From Bacilli bacterium (GTDB lineage Bacteria > Bacillota_I > Bacilli_A > RF39 > UBA660): DNA of 64,000 bases. This document shows, piece after piece, positions 35,929 through 44,234 of this stretch (position 1 is the first letter of the stretch; every line of letters starts with the position of its first letter). Position numbers and translations under genes: made by a program. The notes below the pieces were generated by a model, which saw only the letters and a program-made list of their open reading frames with translations, did no database searches and was not told where the DNA came from. Location: the NCBI GenBank assembly GCA_900768345.1, contig CAAGCO010000009.1, forward strand, positions 26,222-90,221, written 5' to 3'.

Positions 35929-37013
35929 ATAATATTAAAACATTTGAAGAAAGATTAAAAGAATTAGTAAGTGATGGTAAAAAACAAGGATACTTAACTT
36001 ATGAACAAATAGCAAAAAAGACTATTGATTTAGATTTAGATGCTAATGCATTAGATCAACTATATAATACATTAAGTGAAAATCAAATCGAAGTAAGAGC
36101 TGAAGATGAAGAAGATGGTTCTCCAATAGATTTAAAAGACGATATTATAATTGATGATGTACCTGATGAAAGTAAAGACATGAGCGTTAATGACAACGTA
36201 AGAATGTACTTAAAAGAAATAGGTAAAATAAGCTTACTTAGTCAAGAAGAAGAACAAGAATTATCTAAAAGAGTAGCTGCAGGTGATGAAAAAGCTAAAA
36301 ATATTTTAGCAGAATCTAACCTTCGTTTAGTTGTATCAATTGCTAAACGTTATGTAGGACGTGGACTTTTATTCTTAGATTTAATCCAAGAAGGAAATAT
36401 TGGTCTTATGAAAGCAGTTGAAAAGTTTGACTATGACAAAGGATATAAGTTTAGTACTTATGCTACATGGTGGATTCGTCAAGCTATAACTCGTGCACTT
36501 GCAGATCAAGCAAGAACAATTCGTGTACCAGTTCATATGGTAGAAACAATTAACAAAATGGCACGTATTGAAAGACAAATGACTCTAGAATTAAATAGAG
36601 AACCAACTGATCAAGAATTATCTAAGAAAATGGGACTTTCAGTAGATAAAATCGCAGAAATCAGAAAAATAAGTCAAGACCCAGTATCACTAGAAACACC
36701 AATAGGTGAAGAAGACGATTCACATCTAGGAGATTTCCTTGCTGATGAGAGAACTATGTCACCAGAAGAATTCGCAACATACGAAATACTAAAAGATGAA
36801 CTACGTGAAGTATTAGATACTTTAACTGTTCGTGAAAAAGAAGTATTAGAATTAAGATTTGGATTATTTGATGGTTCAAGTCATACATTAGAAGAAGTAG
36901 GAAAACAATTCAAAGTAACTCGTGAAAGAATTAGACAAATAGAAGCTAAAGCTCTTAGAAAATTAAGACACCCATCAAGAGCTAAAAAATTAAAAGATTT
37001 CTTAATTGAATAG
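35922..37013 (+). CDS. rpoD: RNA polymerase housekeeping sigma factor RpoD/SigA
   Basis: Primary sigma factor. The 363-aa product has a short region 1.1, then region 1.2 (DNVRMYLKEIGKISLLS), region 2 (NLRLVVSIAKRYVGRGLLFLDLIQEGN then YKFSTYATWWIRQAITRA), region 3 and region 4 with VTRERIRQIEAKALRKLRHPSR at the end. The sequence predicts recognition of TTGACA/TATAAT boxes, as seen before hrcA and marR. Operon dnaG-rpoD-trmK is the Firmicutes order. Confidence 0.97.
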   Translation: MVNNIKTFEERLKELVSDGKKQGYLTYEQIAKKTIDLDLDANALDQLYNTLSENQIEVRAEDEEDGSPIDLKDDIIIDDVPDESKDMSVNDNVRMYLKEIGKISLLSQEEEQELSKRVAAGDEKAKNILAESNLRLVVSIAKRYVGRGLLFLDLIQEGNIGLMKAVEKFDYDKGYKFSTYATWWIRQAITRALADQARTIRVPVHMVETINKMARIERQMTLELNREPTDQELSKKMGLSVDKIAEIRKISQDPVSLETPIGEEDDSHLGDFLADERTMSPEEFATYEILKDELREVLDTLTVREKEVLELRFGLFDGSSHTLEEVGKQFKVTRERIRQIEAKALRKLRHPSRAKKLKDFLIE

Positions 37014-37629
37014 AATAGAAGCAATATATTCATTCATAGACTTAAAAGATAGAGTAGTAGATGTGGGGTGTGATCAAGCAAAACTAGGAATACTACTAGC
37101 AAAAAGAAATCAAAAATCTATCGCAAGTGATATTAGCCCTAAAGTAATAGAAAGAGCATCACTCGATATAAGAAAGCTTGGACTAGATAACCTAATAGAC
37201 TTAAGAGTATCAAATGGTCTTCAAAATATTAAAGAAGCAGAAGCAGATACACTAGTCTTGTCTGGTATGGGGACACATACAATATTAGAAATACTAAATA
37301 ACACAAAATTAAAATTTAACAAAATAATAACCATTTCTAATAATTATCATGACATTTTAAGAGATAAAATGAATGAATTAAATTATAAAGTAGATAAAGA
37401 ATTAATAATAAAAGAAAATAATAAATATTATAACTTAATACTATTTACCAAAGGAACAAAAAAATATTCACAAAAAGAAATATTACTTGGTCTAAATCAA
37501 GTTGATAGCAAACAATATAATGAATATTTAAATCATTTATTAAAAAAATATAAAACAATAAAAGAAAGTTCTAAAGATAAAAATATAAAAATTGATGAAA
37601 TGATAACACTTATAGAAAGTACTATTTAA
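37006..37629 (+). CDS. trmK: tRNA (adenine-N1)-methyltransferase TrmK
   Basis: Methylates A22 of tRNA. The 207-aa product has the SAM-binding motif VVDVGCDQAKLGI (about residues 18-30), SDISPK and the family's LVLSGMGTHTILEIL (catalytic NPP-like region replaced by SGMG as in TrmK). Start is a TTG overlapping the rpoD end; there is no clear ribosome-binding site, so coupling to rpoD is likely and the exact start is uncertain. Length is slightly below the ~230 aa of Bacillus YqfN. Confidence 0.88.
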   Translation: MNRIEAIYSFIDLKDRVVDVGCDQAKLGILLAKRNQKSIASDISPKVIERASLDIRKLGLDNLIDLRVSNGLQNIKEAEADTLVLSGMGTHTILEILNNTKLKFNKIITISNNYHDILRDKMNELNYKVDKELIIKENNKYYNLILFTKGTKKYSQKEILLGLNQVDSKQYNEYLNHLLKKYKTIKESSKDKNIKIDEMITLIESTI

Positions 37630-37646
37630 TTAGTACTTTTTATTTT
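37617..37646 (+). terminator. Terminator after trmK
   Basis: AAAGTACT / AGTACTTT stem with a 7-base loop spanning the stop codon, followed by TTATTTT. Confidence 0.75.
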
Positions 37647-37686
37647 AAAATATATATGCTAAAATTTTAAATGGAAGGTGATTAAA

Positions 37687-38358
37687 GTGAGAAAGTATTT
37701 AAAATATGTATTATGTTTATGCTTATTATTTATGCTTTGTGGATGTAGTGAGGAGGAAGTAAAAATGAATTATACTACCGAAGAAGTAAATGGAAAAACA
37801 ATATATAATATTGAAAATAAAAAGTATGTAGAAAGCGAAGAAGCAACAAATTTTGTAAAAATTGATGTAAATAATTATGGTATTATGATTGCTGAACTTT
37901 ATCCTGATGCTGCTCCAATAACAGTAGAAAACTTTAAAGAATTAGTTAAAGAAAAATTCTATGATGGAATTATATTCCATAGAGTTATAAGTGATTTCAT
38001 GATTCAAACTGGAGATCCAACCGGTACAGGAATGGGTGGAAGTGAAAAAGAAATCAAAGGTGAATTTAAAATTAATGGAGTTGAAAATAACTTATCACAT
38101 GTAAGAGGGGTTCTTTCAATGGCAAGACGTGGAGGCAATCCTGAAACAGAAGAAACAATGAATTCAGCATCTAGTCAATTCTTTATTGTTCACAAAGATT
38201 CAGATTTCTTAGATGGAAATTATGCAGCATTCGGAAAATTATTAAATGGTTACGATATTCTTGATAAAATAGCTACAACAACTACCAATCAAAATGATAA
38301 ACCACTTGATGATATTAAAATGAATGGAATAAGATTTGTTACTTTATACGAGGAATAA
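37687..38358 (+). CDS. Peptidyl-prolyl isomerase lipoprotein (cyclophilin type)
   Basis: Extracellular cyclophilin that should speed proline isomerisation in exported proteins. I prefer the GTG at 37687 (GAAGGTG upstream). A signal peptide with lipobox MLCGC gives a lipidated cysteine near residue 20. The cyclophilin core is clear: YDGIIFHRVISDFMIQTGDPTGTGMGG, GVLSMARRGGNPE, SSQFFIVH and NYAAFGKLLNGYDILDKI. The neighbour folD is separated by one base, but the functions are unrelated. Confidence 0.92.
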   Translation: MRKYLKYVLCLCLLFMLCGCSEEEVKMNYTTEEVNGKTIYNIENKKYVESEEATNFVKIDVNNYGIMIAELYPDAAPITVENFKELVKEKFYDGIIFHRVISDFMIQTGDPTGTGMGGSEKEIKGEFKINGVENNLSHVRGVLSMARRGGNPETEETMNSASSQFFIVHKDSDFLDGNYAAFGKLLNGYDILDKIATTTTNQNDKPLDDIKMNGIRFVTLYEE

Positions 38359-38359
38359 A

Positions 38360-39217
38360 ATGAAAATATTAGATGGAAAAAGTTTAAGTGCGAAAGTAAA
38401 AGATGAATTAAAAGGAAATGTAAATTCATACTTTCAAACACCAATACTAGCTGTTGTTACTATTGGGGATGATGCAGCTAGTGAAGTATATGTTAAAAAC
38501 AAAAAGAAAGCTTGCGAATATGTAGGAATGAGTTTTTTACATTTAGATTATGCAAGCTGTGTAAAAGAAGAAGTTGTTATTAAGAAAATAAAACAACTAA
38601 ATAAAGATAAAAGCATTAATGGTATTATAGTACAATTACCAATACCAGATAACTTCAATGTATCAAAAATTATTAATACTATAGATCCATCAAAAGATGT
38701 AGATGGACTTACAAATACGCAAGCAGGAAAACTAATTCAAAATGAAAAATGTTTAATACCATGTACACCTAAAGGAATAATGGAAATATTTAAAGAATAT
38801 AAAATTGATTTAGAAGGAAAACACGTAGTAATAGTAGGAAGAAGCAATTTAGTAGGTAAACCATTGATGTTAGAATGTCTAAATAAAAATGCAACAGTAA
38901 CTATGTGTCATAGTAAAACAAAAGATTTAAAGAAATATACTAAAGATGCAGATATTCTAGTAGTAGCTGTAGGCAAGAAATATCTTATAGATAAAACTAT
39001 GGTAAAAAATGATTCTGTTATTATTGATGTAGGAATAAATAGAATAGATGGAAAACTATATGGAGATGTTAATCCAAATGTTGAAGAAGTATGTGGATAT
39101 GTAACACCAGTTCCAGGAGGAGTTGGACCAATGACTGTATCAATGCTTTTAAAAAATACATTTGAAGCTTATAAAAATCAAAATGGAATAGTTGATATGT
39201 TTGATTTAAACCAATAA
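38360..39217 (+). CDS. folD: Methylenetetrahydrofolate dehydrogenase/cyclohydrolase
   Basis: Bifunctional one-carbon enzyme interconverting 5,10-methylene-, methenyl- and 10-formyl-THF. The ATG at 38360 has GAGGAA upstream; the longer frame runs into the upstream gene. The 285-aa product has YVKNKKKACEYVGM (catalytic Lys), GIIVQLPIP, KDVDGLT, the NADP-binding GRSNLVGKPL and PVPGGVGPMTV. Followed by a bidirectional terminator. Confidence 0.96.
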   Translation: MKILDGKSLSAKVKDELKGNVNSYFQTPILAVVTIGDDAASEVYVKNKKKACEYVGMSFLHLDYASCVKEEVVIKKIKQLNKDKSINGIIVQLPIPDNFNVSKIINTIDPSKDVDGLTNTQAGKLIQNEKCLIPCTPKGIMEIFKEYKIDLEGKHVVIVGRSNLVGKPLMLECLNKNATVTMCHSKTKDLKKYTKDADILVVAVGKKYLIDKTMVKNDSVIIDVGINRIDGKLYGDVNPNVEEVCGYVTPVPGGVGPMTVSMLLKNTFEAYKNQNGIVDMFDLNQ

Positions 39218-39246
39218 AAAAGACTTGATTTAATCAAGTCTTTTAG
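39217..39246. terminator. Bidirectional terminator between folD and rpsD
   Basis: AAAAAGACTTGATT / AATCAAGTCTTTT, a 13-bp stem with a short loop. A-run and T-run flank both sides, so it serves folD (+) and rpsD (-). Confidence 0.85.
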
Positions 39247-39250
39247 TTTA

Positions 39251-39850
39251 CTATCTATTATAGAATTCAACGATTAATGCATCATTAACTTCAGAATTTA
39301 ATTCTTCACGTTCTGGATATCTTACATAAGTACCACATTTCTTAGTTTTATCAACTGATACATAAGCAGGAATATTAATATCCATATTAACACATTCATT
39401 AATTACTGGATGATCAAGTGAATTTTCTTTAACAGAAATAACACTACCAACTTTAACTCTGAATGATGGAATATCAACTTTCTTACCATCAACTAAGATA
39501 TGTCCGTGATTAACAATTTGTCTTGCAGCTCTTCTAGTTTTAGCAAATCCCATTCTATATACTAAGTTATCTAATCTACTTTCTAAAAGTATTAATAAGT
39601 TAGTACCATGAATTCCTTGCATCTTACCAGCAGCATCAAATGTTTTTCTGAATTGTTTTTCAGATAGTCCATACATAAATCTAACTTTTTGTTTTTCTTG
39701 TAATTGAACACCATATTCACTAAGTTTTCTTCTACTAGTTCCGTGAATTCCAGGAGCAGTAGGTTTCTTTCTTAATTCTTTACCAGTTTCAAGTGTTGAA
39801 AAACCATATCTTCTAGATTTTTTGAATGCAGGTCCGATATATCTTGACAT
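39251..39850 (-). CDS. rpsD: Ribosomal protein S4
   Basis: Primary 16S rRNA-binding protein that nucleates 30S assembly. The 199-aa product is full length: start MSRYIGPAFKKSRRYG, the S4 RNA-binding domain RLDNLVYRMGFAKTRRAARQIVNHGHILVDGK and the typical end. There are no N-terminal zinc cysteines (C-minus form). The minus-strand ribosome-binding site is GAAGGAGG. Like many Firmicutes rpsD genes it stands alone behind a long leader, which suggests autoregulation. Confidence 0.97.
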   Translation of the reverse strand: MSRYIGPAFKKSRRYGFSTLETGKELRKKPTAPGIHGTSRRKLSEYGVQLQEKQKVRFMYGLSEKQFRKTFDAAGKMQGIHGTNLLILLESRLDNLVYRMGFAKTRRAARQIVNHGHILVDGKKVDIPSFRVKVGSVISVKENSLDHPVINECVNMDINIPAYVSVDKTKKCGTYVRYPEREELNSEVNDALIVEFYNR

Positions 39851-39854
39851 AGTA

Positions 39855-40001
39855 TTTGTTCCTCCTTCTACAAATATTTGTATTAAAGGCCACCATATAA
39901 ATTATAGGGAGTTTCTTAATTACTTTCGCCTTGGCAGAAGTTACTTATATTTTTTCAAAGAAACACATTACAATTTATTTAGGCACTGCCAAATAAATAC
40001 T
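39855..40001 (-). promoter_or_regulatory. Candidate S4 autoregulatory leader RNA
   Basis: The ~150-base leader of rpsD on the minus strand contains paired GC elements (GGCAGTGCC, GCCAAGGC, GGTGGCC) unusual for this AT-rich genome and bounded by a good promoter. S4 is known to repress its own translation through such a leader in Bacillus. I did not fold the whole element, so the assignment rests on position, length and GC islands. Confidence 0.5.
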
Positions 40002-40007
40002 TAGTAA

Positions 40008-40036
40008 ATTATATAATATTTTTTACTAAAAATCAA
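40008..40036 (-). promoter_or_regulatory. Promoter of rpsD
   Basis: On the minus strand TTGATT, a 17-base spacer and TATAAT. The transcript would begin about 150 bases before the rpsD start. Confidence 0.75.
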
Positions 40037-40094
40037 CAAATTATTAGTACATTTCCCGTAAATATGCTATAATTTTAGTACGGAGAGTGATAAA

Positions 40095-40625
40095 ATGGCA
40101 AAAAATAATATGGGTATCAAGTATAAAAGACCAAAAAGAGAAAGAAATAAAGTAAATTATAATATGAATGAAACTGATGGATTTAAGAAATTCTTTATAG
40201 TTTTAGCTTCAGTATTAGTATTTATCGGACTTGTTTATTTAGGAGTATTAGGATTAGAAAAATTAGGTGCATTTGAAGCAGGGTATACTAAACCTTCAAA
40301 AGAAGCAACAAAAATAAGTACAGAATATATAATGGTAGGTACAGTATTCAATAGACCTGAAAAAGATTATATAGTAATTTTTGATGATTATTCAAAAAAT
40401 AGAAATCCTTATGTAAATACTTTAGCTGAAAATTATAAATTAAGAGCATATAAAGTTGATATGAGTAAAGCAGAAAACTCAAAATATAAATCAGATAAAG
40501 CAAACACTAATGTAAAAAAAGATAGTGATTTAAAAATAAATGATGTAACAATGATTAGAATAACTAATGGAAGGGTTTCAAAATACATCGTTGGTGCTGA
40601 CAAAATAGAAGAATATTTAAAATAA
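40095..40625 (+). CDS. Membrane-anchored thioredoxin-like protein lacking CxxC
   Basis: A 176-aa protein with a basic N-terminal tail (about 1-32), one membrane helix (about 33-54) and an outer domain. The outer part reads like a thioredoxin fold: EKDYIVIFDDYS, then YKLRAYKVDMSKAE, then INDVTMIRITNGRVSKYIVGADKIEEYL, which matches the strand-helix order and the cis-Pro/G-region spacing of thioredoxins. There is no cysteine, so it cannot do redox chemistry. It overlaps the murB start by one base. Fold assignment is by pattern only. Confidence 0.6.
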   Translation: MAKNNMGIKYKRPKRERNKVNYNMNETDGFKKFFIVLASVLVFIGLVYLGVLGLEKLGAFEAGYTKPSKEATKISTEYIMVGTVFNRPEKDYIVIFDDYSKNRNPYVNTLAENYKLRAYKVDMSKAENSKYKSDKANTNVKKDSDLKINDVTMIRITNGRVSKYIVGADKIEEYLK

Positions 40626-41503
40626 TGATAGAAGAACTAAGCAAAATTTGTAAAATAATAGAAAGTGAAAATTTAAAAAAATATAATACTTATAAGTTAG
40701 ATTGTTCATGCAAAGTAATTATATTTCCAAGTACTATAGAAGAATTAAAAGACTCATTAAATATAATAAAAAAGAACAAATCTAAGTGGTTTATTCTTGG
40801 AAATGGATCAAACATTATATTACCAAAGTATTATGATGGAGTAATAATTAAATTAGATAATCTTAATAAATGTACTATTAACGATAATAATATTTATGTT
40901 GAAAGTGGATATATGCTAAATAAGTTAGCAAATGAATTATCAAATAAAGGTTATACCGGAATAGAATGGGCAACAGGTATACCTGGAACTATAGGCGGTG
41001 CCATCTATGGAAATGCAGGAGCATACAAGTCATCAATGAGTGAAATTCTAGTAGACGTAACATTACTTGATAATGAAAACATAATAACATTAAAGAATGA
41101 AGAATTAGAATTTAGCTATAGAGACTCACTATTAAAACATAGAAAAAATTTAATAGTTCTATCTTGTAATATTAAACTTGAAAAAGGAAATACAGAAGAA
41201 ATAAAAAGAACTATAGAAGAAAGAACATTAAAAAGAATAGAAACTCAACCACTAGAATATCCAAACTGTGGAAGTGTATTTAGAAATCCTGAAGGAATGG
41301 CTGCTGGAAAATTAATTGATGATTCAGGACTAAAAGGTTACACAGAAGGTGGTGCAAAGATAAGCGAAAAACATGCCAACTTCATAATAAACTATGATAA
41401 TGCTACTAGTGAAGATATAATTAAATTAATAGAATTAATTAAAGACAAAATAAAAAAGAACTACAATATAGACTTAGTTCTAGAACAAGAAATAATAAAA
41501 TGA
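40625..41503 (+). CDS. murB: UDP-N-acetylenolpyruvoylglucosamine reductase
   Basis: FAD enzyme that makes UDP-MurNAc for peptidoglycan. The 292-aa product has FLGNGSNI-type FAD binding (WFILGNGSNI), GIPGTIGGAIYGNAGAY (about residues 118-134), the catalytic PNCGSVFRNP (Ser) and KISEKHANFIIN. It is the short type II/Gram-positive form. It ends with TGA, supporting the standard code. A bidirectional terminator follows. Confidence 0.95.
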   Translation: MIEELSKICKIIESENLKKYNTYKLDCSCKVIIFPSTIEELKDSLNIIKKNKSKWFILGNGSNIILPKYYDGVIIKLDNLNKCTINDNNIYVESGYMLNKLANELSNKGYTGIEWATGIPGTIGGAIYGNAGAYKSSMSEILVDVTLLDNENIITLKNEELEFSYRDSLLKHRKNLIVLSCNIKLEKGNTEEIKRTIEERTLKRIETQPLEYPNCGSVFRNPEGMAAGKLIDDSGLKGYTEGGAKISEKHANFIINYDNATSEDIIKLIELIKDKIKKNYNIDLVLEQEIIK

Positions 41504-41504
41504 T

Positions 41505-41540
41505 ACAAAAAAATGATTGAATTGTTCAATCATTTTTTAA
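41505..41540. terminator. Bidirectional terminator between murB and rpmB
   Basis: AAAAAATGATTGAA / TTCAATCATTTTTT, 14-bp stem with a 3-base loop and A/T runs on both sides. Confidence 0.85.
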
Positions 41541-41702
41541 TTACTTATTTAAAGATTTAATTTCTTTAGTTGACATTCTAACTTTTTTTCCATCAACTAC
41601 AACTGTTTGTAAATTAACTTTTTGAGTTTTTTTAGTTGCCTTTAATGAAAAAGGTCTATTTTGAGCACTCATATTTTTTCTATTTGATACATTTTTTGCC
41701 AT
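41541..41702 (-). CDS. rpmB: Ribosomal protein L28, short form
   Basis: A 53-aa ORF on the minus strand with GAGGAGG upstream of its ATG. The product reads RPFSLKATKKTQKVNLQTVVVDGKKVRMSTKEIKSL, which matches the core of L28 (R.HSLNATKRTWKVNLQKVRV..DGK.KRV.VSTRALKSG). The N-terminal part that normally carries C..TGK and zinc ligands is replaced by a short MAKNVSNRKNMSAQN segment. It stands alone, as rpmB usually does in Firmicutes. It was found by reading the minus strand of the murB gap. Confidence 0.85.
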   Translation of the reverse strand: MAKNVSNRKNMSAQNRPFSLKATKKTQKVNLQTVVVDGKKVRMSTKEIKSLNK

Positions 41703-41771
41703 TTTAAACTTGCCTCCTCTTTTTAAGTCACATATAATTTAACATACTTTTCCATTTTAGTAAAGTAAAAA

Positions 41772-41800
41772 TTGACTTTTTATATTCTTTTTAGTAGAAT
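41772..41800 (+). promoter_or_regulatory. Promoter of the 41825 gene
   Basis: TTGACT at 41772, a 17-base spacer, TAGAAT at 41795, followed by the purine-rich GGGGGTAGGG ribosome-binding region. Confidence 0.7.
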
Positions 41801-41824
41801 AATCAGTAAAGTTGGGGGTAGGGT

Positions 41825-42679
41825 ATGGAAAAGAAAGAGACAAAAAGATATACAATAGTAGAATATTTAGGAGTAACAAGAAGAGAGTATAGTACACTTG
41901 ATGAATTTAAAGAAACACTTAATATAATTGAAAAAAATAATAGAAAGAAAACAACTAAATACTATTTTGGAAATGTAACTTGTGAAAAAGATGGTAATGG
42001 TAAATATATAGTTATAGTTCATGTTTATAATAGATTAACACCTAAAATGACAATATCTGAACTAGACAATTTTACTGAAAGTTTTGATGAAGATGATTTA
42101 ATAGAATATTTTAGAAATCAAGCAAAAACAAAAGAGGGTTTTAAACCAGATATAAATATATGTTATTTTGAAAATAAAAATAGTGTAGATGAAAAACCAG
42201 GAGATATACACTATGAAAGAAGAATAAAATATGTACCTATATTATATAGAGAAGACAAAAAATACTTAGACAAAGCTTTTATAAAGAATTGTTTGGTGTC
42301 ACATGCAAAAACATCTGATTATGATTTCTTCAAAGCCTTAGCAAATGAATTTTGCATGTATAGAGTAGTAACTGAAAATATAGAAGATTTATTTGGAATA
42401 GTAGATAAATGTAGATATCAAGGATACGATCCTATGTATATGGCAGAATATGCATACAGACTATTTAATAATTTAATAGTAGAAAGAGATGCTGATGGAA
42501 GAATTATTAGATTATCAAATGGAGAATATCAAATAAGTAGAAGAAGATTAAGAGACTTTGGTTTCTTCATAAGAGACTATAATATGCCTGACTCAAAAAG
42601 AGTATTACCAACAAGATATAACAAACCACAAACTCCATCAAACGAAATGAAATTAAAAAAATCAAATAAGGAGCAATAA
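41825..42679 (+). CDS. Soluble protein of unknown function
   Basis: A 284-aa protein with no membrane segment or signal. The N-terminal ~100 residues alternate beta and charged helix (RYTIVEYLGVTRREYSTLDEFKETL; KYYFGNVTCEKDG), and the C-terminal half is helical with YDPMYMAEYAYRLFNNL and DGRIIRLSNGEYQISRRRLRDFG, ending in a basic tail. I do not recognise the family. It has its own promoter and terminator-like hairpin (42668-42708) and lies just before spoIIGA. Confidence 0.6.
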   Translation: MEKKETKRYTIVEYLGVTRREYSTLDEFKETLNIIEKNNRKKTTKYYFGNVTCEKDGNGKYIVIVHVYNRLTPKMTISELDNFTESFDEDDLIEYFRNQAKTKEGFKPDINICYFENKNSVDEKPGDIHYERRIKYVPILYREDKKYLDKAFIKNCLVSHAKTSDYDFFKALANEFCMYRVVTENIEDLFGIVDKCRYQGYDPMYMAEYAYRLFNNLIVERDADGRIIRLSNGEYQISRRRLRDFGFFIRDYNMPDSKRVLPTRYNKPQTPSNEMKLKKSNKEQ

Positions 42680-42729
42680 TTCGACAAAAAAATTGCTTCT
42701 TTTTTTATATACTTATCTTGGTGAAGAAA

Positions 42730-43452
42730 ATGATATATATAGATGAACTAATAATGTTAAACTTTATAATAGACTTTTTAATACTCAAAACAACAAGTTC
42801 AATATTAAAGTTAAACACAAAAACCTCAAGATTAATTATTTCTTCAATAGTAGGAGAAATATCACTTTTATATTTATTTGTAAGTTTTAATAATATAGAA
42901 TTAACTCTATTTAAATTATTAATTGGAATTATTATGAATCTTATATCTTTTGGATATATAAATCTAAAAGACTTTATAAAGAATTTATTATATTTTTATA
43001 TGTTCTCATTTTTCTTAGGAGGAACACTTTACTATTTAAAAATAGAATCATTAGTAAAATATAAATATTATATATTATTAATACCTATAATTATGAATAT
43101 ATTAAAAAAATTAACATATAATCTAAAGAATATAATAAAGTTAAGACATAAGGTAACAATATATCTTAAAAATGGAAATGTTTTATATCTAAATGGTTAC
43201 ATGGATACAGGCAATACATTAGTAGACCCCTATACTAATAAAAATGTAATAATCATAAATAAAGATATAAAAGAAAAATTCTTTTTAGTACCATTTAAAA
43301 CAATAGAAAACTCATCTTTATTAAAATGTTTTAAACCTAAAAAGGTATATATAGATGGTATAGGAGAGAGAAATGACATTGTAGTAGGAGTAACAAATAA
43401 AAAGTTTAATGGATTTAATTGCTTATTAAACTATAATCTTATGGAGGAATAA
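42730..43452 (+). CDS. spoIIGA: Sigma-E processing peptidase SpoIIGA
   Basis: Membrane aspartic protease that removes the pro-sequence of sigma-E in the mother cell after a forespore signal. The ATG at 42730 (GGTGAAG upstream) gives 240 aa. The N-terminal half has about five hydrophobic helices starting YIDELIMLNFIIDFLIL, as in the family. The protease domain has the active-site DTGN motif (GYMDTGNTLVDPYTNKNVI, about residues 159-177). It overlaps sigE's start by one base. Confidence 0.93.
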   Translation: MIYIDELIMLNFIIDFLILKTTSSILKLNTKTSRLIISSIVGEISLLYLFVSFNNIELTLFKLLIGIIMNLISFGYINLKDFIKNLLYFYMFSFFLGGTLYYLKIESLVKYKYYILLIPIIMNILKKLTYNLKNIIKLRHKVTIYLKNGNVLYLNGYMDTGNTLVDPYTNKNVIIINKDIKEKFFLVPFKTIENSSLLKCFKPKKVYIDGIGERNDIVVGVTNKKFNGFNCLLNYNLMEE

Positions 43453-44132
43453 TGTTAGAAAAAATATTAAAAAAATTTTTTAAGAAAGAAGAAGTATTTT
43501 TTGTAGGTAGTACAGATATATTGCCACCACCATTAAAGAAAGAAATAGAAGAAGATTTAGTAAGGCGAAGTAATACCGGAGACATTGAAGCAAGAAACAA
43601 ACTAATCGAACACAATCTTAGACTAGTAGTTTTTCTAGCAAAAAAGTATGATAACACAATATATGATTTAGAAGACTTAGTATCAATTGGCACGATTGGA
43701 TTAATAAAAGGAATAAAAACATATAAATTAGATAAAAATATTAAATTAGCAACATACGCTTCAAGATGTATTGATAATGAAATACTAATGTTTTTAAGAA
43801 AGAATAAAAAGAGAATAAGTGAAGTAAGCTTTGAAGACTCAGTAAACTTAGATAGTGAAGGCAATGAACTTCATATAGAAGATATATTTGGTACAGAAGA
43901 GGATCTAGTAGAAAAGTCAATAGAGTGTAAAGATGATAAAGCCTTGTTACAAGAAGAAGTTAAAAAGCTTGATGACAGAGACAAAGAAATAATAGAATTA
44001 AGGTATGGATTATCAGGAAAAAAGGAATTAACACAAAAAGAATTAGCAGAAAAATTAAAAATATCTCAATCGTATATATCTAGAATAGAAAAGAAAGTAA
44101 TAAAAAAATTAAAAAGTATAATGAAAATATAA
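43452..44132 (+). CDS. sigE: Sporulation sigma factor pro-sigma-E
   Basis: Early mother-cell sigma factor. The 226-aa product has ILPPPL near residue 25 (hallmark of SigE/SigK), region 2 (LRLVVFLAKKY...DLVSIGTIGLIKGIKTYKLDKNIKLATYASRCIDNEILMFLR) and region 4 ending YISRIEKKVIKKL. The pro-sequence before EVFFVGSTD is only about 14 residues, roughly half that of Bacillus subtilis pro-sigma-E, but keeps the hydrophobic/basic character (MLEKILKKFFKKEE). Coupled to spoIIGA. Confidence 0.95.
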   Translation: MLEKILKKFFKKEEVFFVGSTDILPPPLKKEIEEDLVRRSNTGDIEARNKLIEHNLRLVVFLAKKYDNTIYDLEDLVSIGTIGLIKGIKTYKLDKNIKLATYASRCIDNEILMFLRKNKKRISEVSFEDSVNLDSEGNELHIEDIFGTEEDLVEKSIECKDDKALLQEEVKKLDDRDKEIIELRYGLSGKKELTQKELAEKLKISQSYISRIEKKVIKKLKSIMKI

Positions 44133-44156
44133 AGAAATTCCTTTATATTTTTTTAT
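44124..44156 (+). terminator. Terminator after sigE
   Basis: AAATATAAAG-AAATT-CCTTTATATTT stem overlapping the sigE stop, followed by TTTTATTT. It would separate sigE from the three envelope genes. Confidence 0.7.
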
Positions 44157-44234
44157 TTATCTCTTGTTTTTAAATAGTTAGTTGTGCTAAAATAACTATA
44201 GTATATGACATAAAAGGAATTGGAGGAATAAGAA

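Noticed and set aside
39870..39886. TACAAATATTTGTA palindrome before rpsD, like the one before lexA
   Set aside because: In DNA this AT-rich such palindromes arise easily, and rpsD is not an expected SOS gene; it lies inside the leader transcript.
39822..40004. Plus-strand ORF of 60 codons across the rpsD leader
   Set aside because: No ribosome-binding site, no recognisable product, and it is antisense to the rpsD start and leader.
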